In this document: positions 27,101 through 35,509 of the stretch, one piece after another
Numbering within the stretch: the first letter of the stretch is position 1
Layout: each line of letters opens with the position of its first letter
NCBI RefSeq assembly: GCF_007341385.1
Contig: NZ_VJYD01000013.1
Coordinates: forward strand, 62,001 to 126,000
Source of the DNA: Flavobacterium daemonense
GTDB taxonomy: Bacteria > Bacteroidota > Bacteroidia > Flavobacteriales > Flavobacteriaceae
Length of the DNA stretch: 64,000 bases
Reading direction: 5' to 3'
Made by a program: the position numbers and the translations under genes
Notes under the pieces: model-generated
Databases searched by the model: none
What the model saw: the letters and a program-made list of their open reading frames with translations, nothing else
Told to the model about the DNA's origin: nothing

Positions 27101-27358
27101 ATCGATGCTGCCAAATTACGTTTACGACCAATTATCATGACGTCTCTTGCTTTTGTGGTAGGTTTAGTGCCAATGATGAGTGCCAAAGGGCCATCTGCAC
27201 AAGGTAACCACTCCATCAGTATTGGAGCCGCTGGAGGAATGCTTTCAGGAGTAATTCTAGGATTGTTTATCATTCCTATTTTATTCATCATCTTCCAGCA
27301 TTTACAAGAAAAGGTTTCTGGAAAACCAGTTGCCGTAATTCATAACGAAGAAAAATAA
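24194..27358 (+). CDS. AcrB-like RND multidrug efflux pump (HAE1)
   Basis: A 1054-residue inner-membrane drug/proton antiporter, close to AcrB in length. The N-terminus MFKIFIQRPVLATVISILLV is typical. The proton-relay residues are all present: D407-D408 in VVVDDAIVVVE and K946 in LLAKNAILIVEF. The porter domain shows the usual PGANAETV and NRVAQATSQLP segments. Likely substrates are hydrophobic drugs or toxic metabolites. Adaptor upstream, small membrane ORF and NodT-type channel downstream, TetR control. Compare the pump at 3759, which lacks the TM10 lysine. Confidence 0.93.
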   Translation: MFKIFIQRPVLATVISILLVILGVLGLTKLPLQQFPDIAPPSVLVTAVYPGANAETVLRSVAPSIEESINGVENMTYMSSTASNDGTLAITVFFKLGTDADQAAVNVQNRVAQATSQLPAEVVQQGIITAKQQNSFIMAIGMYTDDEAKYDQTFVANYAQINIIPELKRIPGVGSASIFGGVKDYSMRVWLNPTQMSTYKITPNEVMAAIQDKSLEAAPGKFGERSKEVFEYVIKYKGKLSKPEDYQNIAIRSNPDGSVLHLKDVARVELGAYSYNSLTRLNGKKGVVIGVIQLAGSNSNDIQIAINKMMEKASKDFPKGIKHNIFYSTKVSLDQSIEQVEHTLLEAFILVFIVVFIFLQDFRSTLIPAIAVPVAILGTFFFMQLFGFSINLLTLFALILAIGVVVDDAIVVVEAVHAKMEHKRLSPKVATHEAMHEITGAIISITLVMAAVFLPVGFMEGSTGVFYRQFAFTMAIAIVISAVNALTLSPALAALFLKDNHGAHDGNEPYQKKGFKEKFFSAFNSSFESLTNRYVGGIKFLIRRKWLSLGGLALITVATVFLVKTTPAGFIPTEDQGFIAIAVNTPSGTSLDGTQKVMTQAENTLRGLDASRFVTAISGFNLLTNSTSPSSAVVFVLLKPNEDRGEVKNIDEIMNQVRGKLGAISGGSFFVFSFPTVPGFSNVEALDLVLQDKTGGKLDKFSGISQEFIGALMKRPEIAVAFTSFKADYPQLQLEVNDEKANQLGVNVKDILQTMQAYFGSAQASDFNRFGKYYRVVVQADIEDRADPTAIDRVFVKNKTGEMVPINTLVKLTRIYGSETASRYNLFNSISINAIPKPGFSSGDAIKAIEEVAAQQLPAGYGYEFSGQTREEISSGGQSATIFLLCLIFVYFLLAAQYESYILPLAVILSIPAGIFGVFVAIGLTGIENNIYVQVALVMLIGLLAKNAILIVEFASQKRKSGQALVRASIDAAKLRLRPIIMTSLAFVVGLVPMMSAKGPSAQGNHSISIGAAGGMLSGVILGLFIIPILFIIFQHLQEKVSGKPVAVIHNEEK

Positions 27359-27361
27359 TAA

Positions 27362-27475
27362 ATGGAAAACTATATCACAACCTTACTTGTTGCCATCATA
27401 TTTGGCATCGGCTATATATCGTACAGAATCTCAAGAGATCTAGAAACTAGAAAAGATACTTGTACAGAAATTTAA
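27362..27475 (+). CDS. 37-residue membrane peptide between pump and channel
   Basis: A short ORF starting three bases after the pump's stop codon. It encodes one hydrophobic helix (TTLLVAIIFGIGYISY) followed by a charged tail (RISRDLETRKDTCTEI). Position and topology recall AcrZ, the small helix that binds AcrB in enterobacteria, and also small single-span membrane proteins of other operons. There is no sequence evidence of homology to AcrZ. The tight spacing argues that it is translated. Confidence 0.5.
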   Translation: MENYITTLLVAIIFGIGYISYRISRDLETRKDTCTEI

Positions 27476-27498
27476 CCCTTTGGGATGAAAAAAATATT

Positions 27499-27637
27499 TT
27501 AACACATAGAAACATAGATTTCTTATTCGAAAAAAGAGAATAAAAGAAACCAGTTTCCACACATAGAAAACTATGTGTATTTAAAATGAGTGAAACGCCT
27601 TTTTTAAAGCTTCTATAAACTATGTTTCTATGCGTTT
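27499..27637 (+). repeat. TIR repeat family 1, copy D
   Basis: About 139 bp with ends AACACATAGAAACATAG and CTATGTTTCTATGCGTT and the internal GTGAAACGCCTTTT. It lies between the pump and its outer-membrane channel gene. Confidence 0.85.
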
Positions 27638-27682
27638 AAAAAACTACACCCAACGGATAAAAAAATTTAATTAAAAACACTA

Positions 27683-29101
27683 ATGAAAAATCATATAACC
27701 AAAATCGTGACCTTCGCCATTCTGATCACGACTTTAATATCCTGTAAAGTCTCTAAGGATATTGAAACTCCAAAAGATGCATTTCCTGAGAATTTCAGGA
27801 ATGCATCGGTTTCGAGTGATACGGCAAGCATTGGCGATGTGGAATGGAAAAACTTCTATACTCAAAAAGATATCGTGAAGTTGATCGACAGCGCTATTGC
27901 CCGAAATAACGACTTGCAGATTGCTGCAAAAAACATCGAAATCGCGCAATACCGTTTTACTCAGTCAAAATGGGGAAATATTCCGCAAGTGAATTTAGCT
28001 GTAAATGCGAGTTCAAGCAATCCGTCAGACAATAGTTTTACGGGAAGAAATTTGAATCAGGCTTTGGGCCAAAAACACATCAACGATTATTCGGCTGGTG
28101 CGACGCTTTCTTGGGAAGCTGATATTTGGGGAAAAATCAAAAATCAGAAAAAGGGCGCTTTCGCGGAATATCTTCAATCAGAAGAAGTGAAAAAAGCATT
28201 GCAGACGAATATTGTAGCCAATGTTTCTAGCGGTTATTACAATCTTTTGATGTTGGATGCTCAATTGGATATTGCCAGACAAAATCTGCGTTTAAATGAT
28301 AGTACAACCAATATTATCAAATTAAAATATGATGCTGGACAAACGACTTCATTGGCAATTCAGCAATCAGAAGCGCAGAAATTAAATTCAGCGCAATTGA
28401 TTCCATTATTGGAGCAAAATATTGCGATTCAGGAAAATGCTTTGAGTGTTTTGACAGGCTCTTTTCCGAGTGCAAAAGAAAGAACGACAACGTTGAGTGC
28501 TATTGAAATCAAAAACAACAATACAGTAGGAATTCCGTCTTCATTAGTAAGCAGAAGACCAGATGTAAAAAGTGCCGAATTGGAATTAAAAATCGCCAAT
28601 GCCAATGTTGGAATCACAAAAGCAGATTTATATCCTACGCTTAGAATTACTGCTCAAGCCGGGGTGAATTCTTTTGAAACTAGCACTTGGTTTACTATTC
28701 CGGCTTCATTGTTTGGAACTGTAGCAGGTGGTCTTACGCAACCTTTGCTAAATAATAAAAGACTGAAAACACAATATAATATTGCGCTAGCCGAAAGAGA
28801 AAAAGCAGTTTTGAATTTCAGACAATCTGTTTTGATTGCTGTTGGAGAAGTTGCTGATGCATTAGTTGTTACAGAGAAATTACAACAGCAAGAAACTTTT
28901 TTACAGCAAAAAGTAAAAACGTTGCAACAAGCTATTAAAAATGCTAATCTGCTTTTCAAAAACGGAATGGCAGAATATCTTGAAGTTTTAACAGCACAAG
29001 CAAATTTACTGCAAAGCGAATTAGAACTGGCAGATATCAAAAGACAACAACTTACCGCTAATACCGAATTATACCGCGCTCTTGGAGGAGGCTGGAAATA
29101 A
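27683..29101 (+). CDS. NodT-type outer-membrane efflux lipoprotein
   Basis: A 472-residue outer-membrane channel of the TolC superfamily. The lipobox TLISC gives lipidation at C21, the mark of the NodT/OprM subgroup. Two OEP repeats follow: ALTQ-like helices near residues 75-215 and again at 290-430, with SLVSRRPDVKSAELELKIAN between them and QQLTANTELYRALGGGW at the end. It completes the TetR-controlled adaptor-pump-channel set, although repeat copy D separates it from the pump. Confidence 0.9.
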   Translation: MKNHITKIVTFAILITTLISCKVSKDIETPKDAFPENFRNASVSSDTASIGDVEWKNFYTQKDIVKLIDSAIARNNDLQIAAKNIEIAQYRFTQSKWGNIPQVNLAVNASSSNPSDNSFTGRNLNQALGQKHINDYSAGATLSWEADIWGKIKNQKKGAFAEYLQSEEVKKALQTNIVANVSSGYYNLLMLDAQLDIARQNLRLNDSTTNIIKLKYDAGQTTSLAIQQSEAQKLNSAQLIPLLEQNIAIQENALSVLTGSFPSAKERTTTLSAIEIKNNNTVGIPSSLVSRRPDVKSAELELKIANANVGITKADLYPTLRITAQAGVNSFETSTWFTIPASLFGTVAGGLTQPLLNNKRLKTQYNIALAEREKAVLNFRQSVLIAVGEVADALVVTEKLQQQETFLQQKVKTLQQAIKNANLLFKNGMAEYLEVLTAQANLLQSELELADIKRQQLTANTELYRALGGGWK

Positions 29102-29136
29102 TACACCTATTTACCCATTAATTATTTATTTTTTGA

Positions 29137-29178
29137 GATGAAAACGCTGTGAGACCTTTTTGGTTTCATGGCGTTTTT
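29137..29178 (+). terminator. Intrinsic terminator after second efflux operon
   Basis: AAAACGCTGTGA pairs, with wobbles, with TTCATGGCGTTTT, followed by a T run. Confidence 0.6.
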
Positions 29179-29186
29179 TGTTTTAT

Positions 29187-29365
29187 TTAACCGCAAAGAA
29201 CGCAAGGATTTACGCAAAGGGCGCAGAAGTTTTTTATTGCATGAAGATTCTACACTCAATATTGTCATCCCGAGGAACGCAGCAATCTCACTTGAATTGT
29301 CGTCATAGCACACGGATGATACGGATTCGCTTCGCGAAAACGCAGATTTGAACGGATTTTCTTTT
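29187..29365. repeat. Mosaic of dispersed-repeat fragments
   Basis: This part of the 596-base gene-free stretch (29102-29697) is assembled from pieces: AACCGCAAAGAACGCAAGG (also near 46370), ATTGTCATCCCGAGGAACG (palindromic repeat family), and a piece with the hairpin GATTCGCTTCGCGAAAACGC. Short ORFs here are accidental. Confidence 0.6.
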
Positions 29366-29405
29366 TATTCTTTTTTTTCTTTTTTTTCTAGACAACGTTT
29401 CAAGA

Positions 29406-29517
29406 CAATCTTGTCATCCCGAGGAACGAGGGATCTCCGCAAGAAACTCCGCAAACTAAATCGACAATCTTTGTAGAGCTTCTGTGTGGTCCTTCGACTC
29501 CGCTCAGGATGACAAAT
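29406..29517. repeat. GTCATCCCGAGG palindromic repeat, copy 2
   Basis: Begins AATCTTGTCATCCCGAGG and ends with CTCAGGATGACAAAT. It shares the inner CAATCTTTGTAGAGCTTCT with the copy at 62651. Confidence 0.75.
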
Positions 29518-29535
29518 CGAATAGTAGGTACAAAA

Positions 29536-29582
29536 ATTATCAATTATCAATTATCAATTATCAATTATCAATTATCAATTAA
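29536..29582. repeat. ATTATCA tandem repeat
   Basis: About five tandem units of AATTATC. Low-complexity DNA of the same kind as at 427 and 44974. Confidence 0.8.
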
Positions 29583-29650
29583 AAAAAAATCTTGTCCCAA
29601 ATGCCCCTAAAATAGTCGTAAATGCGTATTTCTTCAAAAAACAAGAATTG

Positions 29651-29658
29651 TACATTTG
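29651..29658 (+). promoter_or_regulatory. -7 box for DoxX-like gene
   Basis: TACATTTG fits TAnnTTTG, 39 bases before the ATG at 29698. Confidence 0.45.
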
Positions 29659-29697
29659 TAATACATTAACTAATAACTATTTAAAAAAACAAACCAC

Positions 29698-30078
29698 ATG
29701 AAAAAAGCAAAAATTATTTTTTGGACTACTACAATCTTAATTTTTTTATTTGAAGGTGTCATGCCAGCATTGACTTCTCAGACAGAACTAGCTAAAGAAG
29801 GAATCAGACATTTAGGTTATCCAGAATATTTTGGGAATGCATTAGTCGTTTTCAAAGTATTGGGGGTTTTGGTATTAGTGATTCCGCAAGTTCCTAAAAA
29901 TGTAAAAGAGTGGGCGTATGCCGGATTTGGTTTTGATTTCATCTTTGCCTCAATCAGTCATTTTGCTGTTGATGGAATGAACTTTCAAAGCTTTTTCCCG
30001 TTGATTATTTTATTGATTCTGGCGACTTCTTATATCTATTATCATAAAATAGAACGCTACAAAAACATAGCGTTATAA
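29698..30078 (+). CDS. DoxX-like family membrane protein
   Basis: A 126-residue inner-membrane protein with four predicted helices. The family pattern is clear: FEGVMPALTSQTELAKEGI, then HLGYPEYFG and VFKVLGVLVLVIP, as in DoxX_2 proteins. Function is not established. It is followed after 12 bases by a small ORF, likely co-transcribed. It is more distant from the DoxX protein at 12305, which lacks the HLGYP motif. Confidence 0.82.
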   Translation: MKKAKIIFWTTTILIFLFEGVMPALTSQTELAKEGIRHLGYPEYFGNALVVFKVLGVLVLVIPQVPKNVKEWAYAGFGFDFIFASISHFAVDGMNFQSFFPLIILLILATSYIYYHKIERYKNIAL

Positions 30079-30090
30079 ACTTCTGAAATC

Positions 30091-30300
30091 ATGATCGAGG
30101 TTTTCAAAACAAATGTTCAGGAAGTTGACCAATCCGAAATGATAGTCGGGAAACTTCTTGAACATTTCCCAGACAGCAATATAAATTTTGACTTAGAAGA
30201 TTGCGATAAAATTCTGCGGGTTCATGCCTCATCTATTTCAAAGCGAAAAATTATCGATCTTCTCCATTCGTATGGCTTTCATTGCGAAGTACTTCTGTAA
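30091..30300 (+). CDS. Small hypothetical protein, HMA-like size
   Basis: A 69-residue protein. Alternating strand and helix segments (EVFKTNVQ, helix near 17-27, NINFDLEDCDKILRVHA, helix near 50-62, CEVLL) suggest a small ferredoxin-like fold of the heavy-metal-associated type. The CxxC metal motif is missing, so metal carriage is unlikely. Function unknown; probably co-transcribed with the DoxX-like gene. Confidence 0.6.
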   Translation: MIEVFKTNVQEVDQSEMIVGKLLEHFPDSNINFDLEDCDKILRVHASSISKRKIIDLLHSYGFHCEVLL

Positions 30301-30343
30301 AAATTTTAAATCACTGATTTAAAACATCTTAAATATTTTATTG

Positions 30344-30351
30344 TACTTTTG
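30344..30351 (+). promoter_or_regulatory. -7 box for DinB gene
   Basis: TACTTTTG fits TAnnTTTG, 78 bases before the ATG at 30429. Confidence 0.4.
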
Positions 30352-30428
30352 AAAGAGTATCTCTTATCCATTTTACAAAAAAATAAACTCCTCTTTCATA
30401 CCTCAAGTCTAATTTAAAAATTGACAAA

Positions 30429-30938
30429 ATGAAAACAGCAGTTAAAAAAAATATTACCGAAACATTCAAAAAACTGAATGAAATACTTGATTCTTTTTCT
30501 GATGAAGAATTAAATCAAGTTCCGTATCAAGGAAGCTGGACCGGCGGACAAACAGCACAACATATTGTAATGGCATGTTCTGGATATCCTAAACTATTTG
30601 CGGGAAAAACACAAAAAACCATTCGCAAATACGATGATAATATTGCGCCTCTAGACGCGCTTTTTCTAGATTTCAGCACAAAAATGAATGCGCCAGATTT
30701 TCTAAGACCTGAGCAAAAAAACTACAGCAAAAGCGAATTAAAAAACGAACTTCAAAGAGTTGAGTCCGAATTGCTGGATGGTGCCGAAAATTACGACTTG
30801 ACTTTGACTTGCCTTGATTTCCAAGTTCCTGGTTTTGAAAATTTTACTATTTTTGAATGGATTCATTTTGCGCTCGTTCATACACAGCGACATACGTATC
30901 AATTAAATTCTATCTTAAAAACATTAACCAAAGTATAA
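30429..30938 (+). CDS. DinB-family four-helix protein
   Basis: A 169-residue cytoplasmic protein of the DinB/YfiT-like fold. The features are LNQVPYQGSWTGGQTAQHIV near residues 35-54 and the C-terminal EWIHFALVHTQRHTYQLN with the conserved histidines that usually bind a metal (H52, H153, H157 by position). Family members include thiol transferases and stress proteins; the exact reaction is unknown. A membrane protein follows after 37 bases. Confidence 0.82.
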   Translation: MKTAVKKNITETFKKLNEILDSFSDEELNQVPYQGSWTGGQTAQHIVMACSGYPKLFAGKTQKTIRKYDDNIAPLDALFLDFSTKMNAPDFLRPEQKNYSKSELKNELQRVESELLDGAENYDLTLTCLDFQVPGFENFTIFEWIHFALVHTQRHTYQLNSILKTLTKV

Positions 30939-30975
30939 TTTAAAGCTTCAAATCTAACCAAAAACCTAAATAACT

Positions 30976-31443
30976 ATGAAATCAAAAAGTGGCGCCATTT
31001 TCATAACTGGATTAATTGCAGGAACATTAGATGTTGTTGCAGCCATTACCATTTATGCAGGAATTCTAAATAAAACAACCGGAGTTAAAATTCTGCAATC
31101 CATTGCCAGTGGCATTTTTAAAAAAGAAGCTTACAGTGGCGGTTCTCAAATGGCACTTTATGGTCTTTTATTGCATTATTTCATCGCTTTTACTTTTGCG
31201 TGGTTTTATTATACCGTTTTTCCTTATTTCTCATTTCTGAAAAAAAACACATTGCTTTCAGGAATTATTTATGGAATTTTTGTGTGGATTATAATGAATT
31301 TGGTCGTACTTCCCGTAGTGTTTCCGGTTTTGCCTGAGAAACATTTGGATTTTCCATTGTTCTTGTCTATGATAATTTTGATCTGCTGCATCGGAATTCC
31401 GATTGCTTTTCTTCACAAAAAATATCTTTCATTGCGCAGCTAG
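30976..31443 (+). CDS. Conserved membrane protein (DUF1440/YagU-like)
   Basis: A 155-residue inner-membrane protein with four hydrophobic segments. The start GAIFITGLIAGTLDVVAAI and the middle QSIASGIFKKEAYSGG resemble DUF1440/YagU-type proteins, but I am not certain of the family. No catalytic motif is visible. It follows the DinB gene and ends at a bidirectional terminator. Confidence 0.65.
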   Translation: MKSKSGAIFITGLIAGTLDVVAAITIYAGILNKTTGVKILQSIASGIFKKEAYSGGSQMALYGLLLHYFIAFTFAWFYYTVFPYFSFLKKNTLLSGIIYGIFVWIIMNLVVLPVVFPVLPEKHLDFPLFLSMIILICCIGIPIAFLHKKYLSLRS

Positions 31444-31461
31444 CATGAAAATTAAGATATA

Positions 31462-31503
31462 AAAAAACGCGAAATCAATTAAATTGGTTTCGCGTTTTTT
31501 TGT
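31462..31503. terminator. Bidirectional terminator between convergent genes
   Basis: AAAAACGCGAAATCAATT pairs with AATTGGTTTCGCGTTTTT. It serves the + strand membrane protein and overlaps the stop codon of the DUF1328 gene on the minus strand. Confidence 0.8.
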
Positions 31504-31670
31504 TGGCTTTCTACAGATATTCGTCCTATTATTGCGGTTATGATCGTTAATATTATAAAAACGAAGAAAAGCAATTTTACAAAACTATGTGCTATATCAG
31601 CAGCTCCTCCAAAACCATAAACTCCTGCAATAATTGTCAGAATAATAAAACTCACTGTCCAATGTGACAT
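31479..31670 (-). CDS. DUF1328-family small membrane protein (YtjA-like)
   Basis: A 63-residue protein with two hydrophobic helices. The sequence SFIILTIIAGVYGFGGAADI followed by a second helix ending in IIGR is the DUF1328 pattern. Members are small stress-associated membrane proteins with no known reaction. The last codons lie inside the bidirectional terminator, so termination and translation end nearly coincide. Confidence 0.8.
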   Translation of the reverse strand: MSHWTVSFIILTIIAGVYGFGGAADIAHSFVKLLFFVFIILTIITAIIGRISVESQQKNAKPI

Positions 31671-31920
31671 AAGGCATTTTATTTAAATCAATACTCATTT
31701 TTACTCTATGCAAAAATCGATTCTTGATTTAAATGACTTAATATTAAAAAGGTTTTTAAATAGCAAAATAAGCTTAAAATGAACTCTTGGCTTATAAGTT
31801 TTATAATTCATTTTTCCTATTTACAAAATTCCCATCTTTAAGTGATTGAGTCAATTTTTTGATTGATTGGAGTAATCATGCGCTCATTCCCAAAGTAATT
31901 TTAGATAAAAATTGAAATAT

Positions 31921-33000
31921 ATGGAAATCGAGGCCACAAAAAGCTTAACGGCAGTAAAGCATGGTGTAATTCTAGAAAAATCAGATCGTCCTTTTGAAGA
32001 ACTTGGAGTTCTAAACCCAGCTATTTATCAAGATGGCAACAATGTACATATGTTTTACAGGGCAGCAAAACGAGGCAATTTTTCAACGATTGGCTATTGT
32101 CGATTTGAGGGTCCAAAAACATTGGTCGAACGTCATACAGAACCCATTTTTGTTCCTGAATATATTTACGAAATTCATGGCGTCGAAGATCCTCGAATTG
32201 TAAAAATTGAGGATCGTTTCTACATGACATATGTTACTTATGACGGAATAAATGCTTGCGGTGCTCTGGCAACATCAAAAGATTTGGTTTCTTTTAAAAA
32301 GAAAGGAATTTTAACGCCGAGATTTATATTGCACGAATTTACAAACTTGATACGCAAACACTTGCAAATTCCGAGCATTGCCAGAATATTAGCTTTCAAT
32401 ACCGCAAGGAATTATCCCCTGACGGAAACAATGAAAGAAAATTTATACGTGTGGGACAAAAATGTAGTGCTTTTTCCGAAAAAAATTGACGGGAAATTCA
32501 TAGCTTTACATAGATTATTTCCTTCGATTCAATTATTTTCTTTTGAAAAAAAAACCGATCTGACGGTTGAATTTTGGAAAGACTACATCAAAAACTTGCC
32601 AGACCATATTATTCTGGAACCAAAATATGACCATGAAACCAGTCATATTGGTCCAGGCGCCCCGCCTATTGAAACTGAAGACGGATGGCTATTGATTTAT
32701 CACGCTGCCGAAAGACGTGAAAAAGGTCTTGTGTATCATGCTTGCGCTGCTTTATTAGATCTAAATGATCCATCAAAAGTACTGTATCGTTTGACAAAAC
32801 CAATTATTACGCCATCAGAATATTATGAAAGACACGGTTATGTCAATTATGTGGTTTTCCCTACCGGAACTGCCATTTTTGATGAACAACTATATATTTA
32901 TTACGGTGCCGCCGATGACAAGATTGCGGTGGCTTCATTGAACCTGAACGACTTATTAACTGAATTAAAACAGAATCCCCATGAAGACGATATCCAATAA
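31921..33000 (+). CDS. GH130-family mannoside phosphorylase or related enzyme
   Basis: A 359-residue cytoplasmic enzyme (no signal peptide) with the five-bladed propeller pattern of GH130: LNPAIYQDGNNVHMFYRA, EIHGVEDPRIVKIEDRFYMT and ETSHIGPGAPPIETEDGW. GH130 enzymes phosphorolyse (some hydrolyse) beta-mannosides to mannose-1-phosphate. I used ATG at 31921 and not TTG at 31912. The gene overlaps the glycosyltransferase gene by 20 bases, so the two products probably act on the same glycan, one building and one breaking it. The exact linkage is unknown. Confidence 0.85.
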   Translation: MEIEATKSLTAVKHGVILEKSDRPFEELGVLNPAIYQDGNNVHMFYRAAKRGNFSTIGYCRFEGPKTLVERHTEPIFVPEYIYEIHGVEDPRIVKIEDRFYMTYVTYDGINACGALATSKDLVSFKKKGILTPRFILHEFTNLIRKHLQIPSIARILAFNTARNYPLTETMKENLYVWDKNVVLFPKKIDGKFIALHRLFPSIQLFSFEKKTDLTVEFWKDYIKNLPDHIILEPKYDHETSHIGPGAPPIETEDGWLLIYHAAERREKGLVYHACAALLDLNDPSKVLYRLTKPIITPSEYYERHGYVNYVVFPTGTAIFDEQLYIYYGAADDKIAVASLNLNDLLTELKQNPHEDDIQ

Positions 33001-35251
33001 ATTAAAAATAGTTTTTTTATCTACTTTTCCGCCAACACAATGCGGCATAGCAACTTATACGCAAGATACCATAAAAGGAATTACCGATGTTTATGGTAAA
33101 TCTATCCAATGCGAAATATGCGAGCTTGTCGATAAACCAAAAGAAAATCCTACTGAAGCGTATACGCTAAACACAAAAAACAGAGAAGATTATGCTAAAG
33201 CTGCCGAAGAAATCAATAAAGATGAAGCGGTTAAATTAGTTCATATTCAGCATGAATTTGGTTTGTTTTCAGGAAATTATGGAGATCATCTTTTAGACTT
33301 TTTGAATGTGATCAAAAAACCGGTTACGTTTACTTTTCATAGCGTAATTCCGAATCCGAATAATGATTTAAAAACGTTCGTAAAACTACTGCTAAGTTAC
33401 AGCAATTCGGTTTTTGTGATGACCAATAAATCGAAAGAAATTTTGATCAACGATTATCAAATCGATGAAAAAATAATTACCTGCGTATCACACGGAACAC
33501 ATATCGTTGTGTATGAAACTCCGGCGCAGGCAAAAGAAAAATTAAACATTCAGGATCGATTAGTACTTTCCACTTTCGGACTTTTAGGCGAAGGAAAAAA
33601 TATAGAAACCGGACTTCAAGCGCTTCCAAAAATTGTTGAAAAAGCACCAAATGCCTTGTATTTGATTATTGGCAAAACACATCCAAATTTAATCAAAGAC
33701 GGCGTCGATGCTTATCGTGATAAACTCGAAGGAATTGTTAAAGATTTAAAGCTTGAAAACAATGTTCGTTTCATCAATCAATATTTAGACACCGATGAAC
33801 TTTTGGAATATCTAAAAGCAACCGATATTTATATGTTCACGTCAAAAGATCCAAATCAGGCGGTAAGCGGCACTTTTGCTTATGCAATGAGTTGTGCGTG
33901 CCCAATTGTAGCTTCAAAAATTCCTCATACGAGAGAAGTTTTGACTTCAGATTCGGGAATATTAGTTGATATTGGCGATGTTGATCAATTTGCAGAAGCC
34001 GCAATCAAACTGATTTCAGATGAAAATCTAAGACATGAAATGGGAATTAATTCCTTTACAAAAATGCGTGCTTCTTCTTGGGAAAATGCAGCGATTACAC
34101 ACATGAATACGTATAAAAAACTGATCGAAAATCCGTCAGAAATTAAATATAGCTACCCTGCAATTCAGTTAAATCACATCAAAAAACTAACTACAGAACT
34201 TGGAATCATCCAATTCAGCAAAATTTCGATTCCAGATTTAGACACGGGTTATACTTTAGATGATAATGCTAGAGCTTTAATTGCATTTTGCATGCACTAT
34301 AAACTGACTCAGGACAAAGACGACTTGGCTTATATTTTAATTTATTTGGATTTTATTCAGCGTTGTCAAAAACCAAAAGGCGATTTCATCAATTATGTTG
34401 ATAAAGAAAACCGCGAACACGTTGAGCAAAATGCCGAAGTTAATTTAGAAGATTCGAATGCAAGAGCAATTTGGGCGTTGGGAACTGTAGTTTCTATTTC
34501 CGATATTCTTCCAGAAAAGATTACTGAAAAAGCAACAAAATGTTTATTGAATTCCTTGAAATGGGCCGAAAATATTCAGTCGCCGCGTTCAATTGGTTTT
34601 GCAACCAAAGGTTTGTATTTATATCATTCTACTATTCCGAATTTGTATGTTGCAGCAATTATCAACAAATTGAATGCTAAATTATTAGCCAATTATGAAG
34701 ATACAGCGACAGAAGACTGGCAATGGTTTGAAAACTATTTGACTTACGGAAACGGAATTCTGCCAGAATCAATGCTTTATGCTTATTTGATCACCAATAA
34801 ACCAGTTTACAAAAAAGTGGCTCTCGACTCATTAGATTTCTTGATTTCGAAAACATTTGTAAACGGAAATATCAAAGCAATTTCGAACAAAAGCTGGCAT
34901 CATAAAGGTTCAGAACCACAACAATACGGCGAACAGCCAATTGATATTACCTATACTATTCAAACTTTAAATGCATTTTATAACGCATTTAAAATTCCAG
35001 AATATAAAAAGAAAATGAAAGCTTCGTTCAACTGGTTTTTAGGGAAAAATCATTTAAATCAAATAATGTATAATCCCGTAAGCGGTGGCGGTTATGACGG
35101 GCTAGAAAAAGAAAATGTCAATTTAAACCAAGGTGCCGAATCGACAATTTGTTATTTGACTGCAAGATTGTTAATGGAAAAATTTGCGATTTCAGAATCA
35201 AAAGTAATTCCGCTCATGAAAACCCGAAGAGGCATTGCGATAAATTTATAA
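32981..35251 (+). CDS. GT4 glycosyltransferase fused to alpha-helical domain
   Basis: A 756-residue cytoplasmic protein. Residues about 8-385 are a GT-B glycosyltransferase of family GT4: FLSTFPPTQCGIATYTQ at the start, IQHEFGLFSG, LSTFGLLGEGKNIETGL, and QAVSGTFAYAMSCACPIVAS in the sugar-nucleotide site. Residues about 400-740 form a second, all-helical region (DTGYTLDDNARALIAFCMHY, VEQNAEVNLEDSNARAIWAL) that reads like an (alpha/alpha)6 toroid of glycosidase or epimerase type. The fusion suggests synthesis and trimming or binding of one glycan in one polypeptide. It overlaps the GH130 gene. A terminator follows at 35291. Confidence 0.85.
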   Translation: MKTISNKLKIVFLSTFPPTQCGIATYTQDTIKGITDVYGKSIQCEICELVDKPKENPTEAYTLNTKNREDYAKAAEEINKDEAVKLVHIQHEFGLFSGNYGDHLLDFLNVIKKPVTFTFHSVIPNPNNDLKTFVKLLLSYSNSVFVMTNKSKEILINDYQIDEKIITCVSHGTHIVVYETPAQAKEKLNIQDRLVLSTFGLLGEGKNIETGLQALPKIVEKAPNALYLIIGKTHPNLIKDGVDAYRDKLEGIVKDLKLENNVRFINQYLDTDELLEYLKATDIYMFTSKDPNQAVSGTFAYAMSCACPIVASKIPHTREVLTSDSGILVDIGDVDQFAEAAIKLISDENLRHEMGINSFTKMRASSWENAAITHMNTYKKLIENPSEIKYSYPAIQLNHIKKLTTELGIIQFSKISIPDLDTGYTLDDNARALIAFCMHYKLTQDKDDLAYILIYLDFIQRCQKPKGDFINYVDKENREHVEQNAEVNLEDSNARAIWALGTVVSISDILPEKITEKATKCLLNSLKWAENIQSPRSIGFATKGLYLYHSTIPNLYVAAIINKLNAKLLANYEDTATEDWQWFENYLTYGNGILPESMLYAYLITNKPVYKKVALDSLDFLISKTFVNGNIKAISNKSWHHKGSEPQQYGEQPIDITYTIQTLNAFYNAFKIPEYKKKMKASFNWFLGKNHLNQIMYNPVSGGGYDGLEKENVNLNQGAESTICYLTARLLMEKFAISESKVIPLMKTRRGIAINL

Positions 35252-35290
35252 AAGCAAATAAAGCTGACCAAAATTCAATTTAACCCTTGA

Positions 35291-35319
35291 AATCCCTTTC
35301 TAAATGAAAGGGATTTTTT
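35291..35319 (+). terminator. Intrinsic terminator after GT4 gene
   Basis: AATCCCTTTC pairs with GAAAGGGATT around a TAAAT loop, followed by T. Confidence 0.8.
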
Positions 35320-35509
35320 GTTTTAAGAACGCACTAACGTGACTTTCAATCAATTATTGCGCTTAAATGTAAATTATATAAGCATCAAAAAAAGTTGTGT
35401 AAAAGATTTTAACAAGTATTAGGGTAACTTTCATCTATAATTACAAAAGGGATATAAAACTGTTAAAAAAATGATTTTCAATATGTTTTAACTTTTAAAC
35501 GACACTATT

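Noticed and set aside
29160..29550. Short ORFs on both strands in the gene-free stretch
   Set aside because: They are built from fragments of dispersed palindromic repeats that recur elsewhere in the window; no domain is visible.
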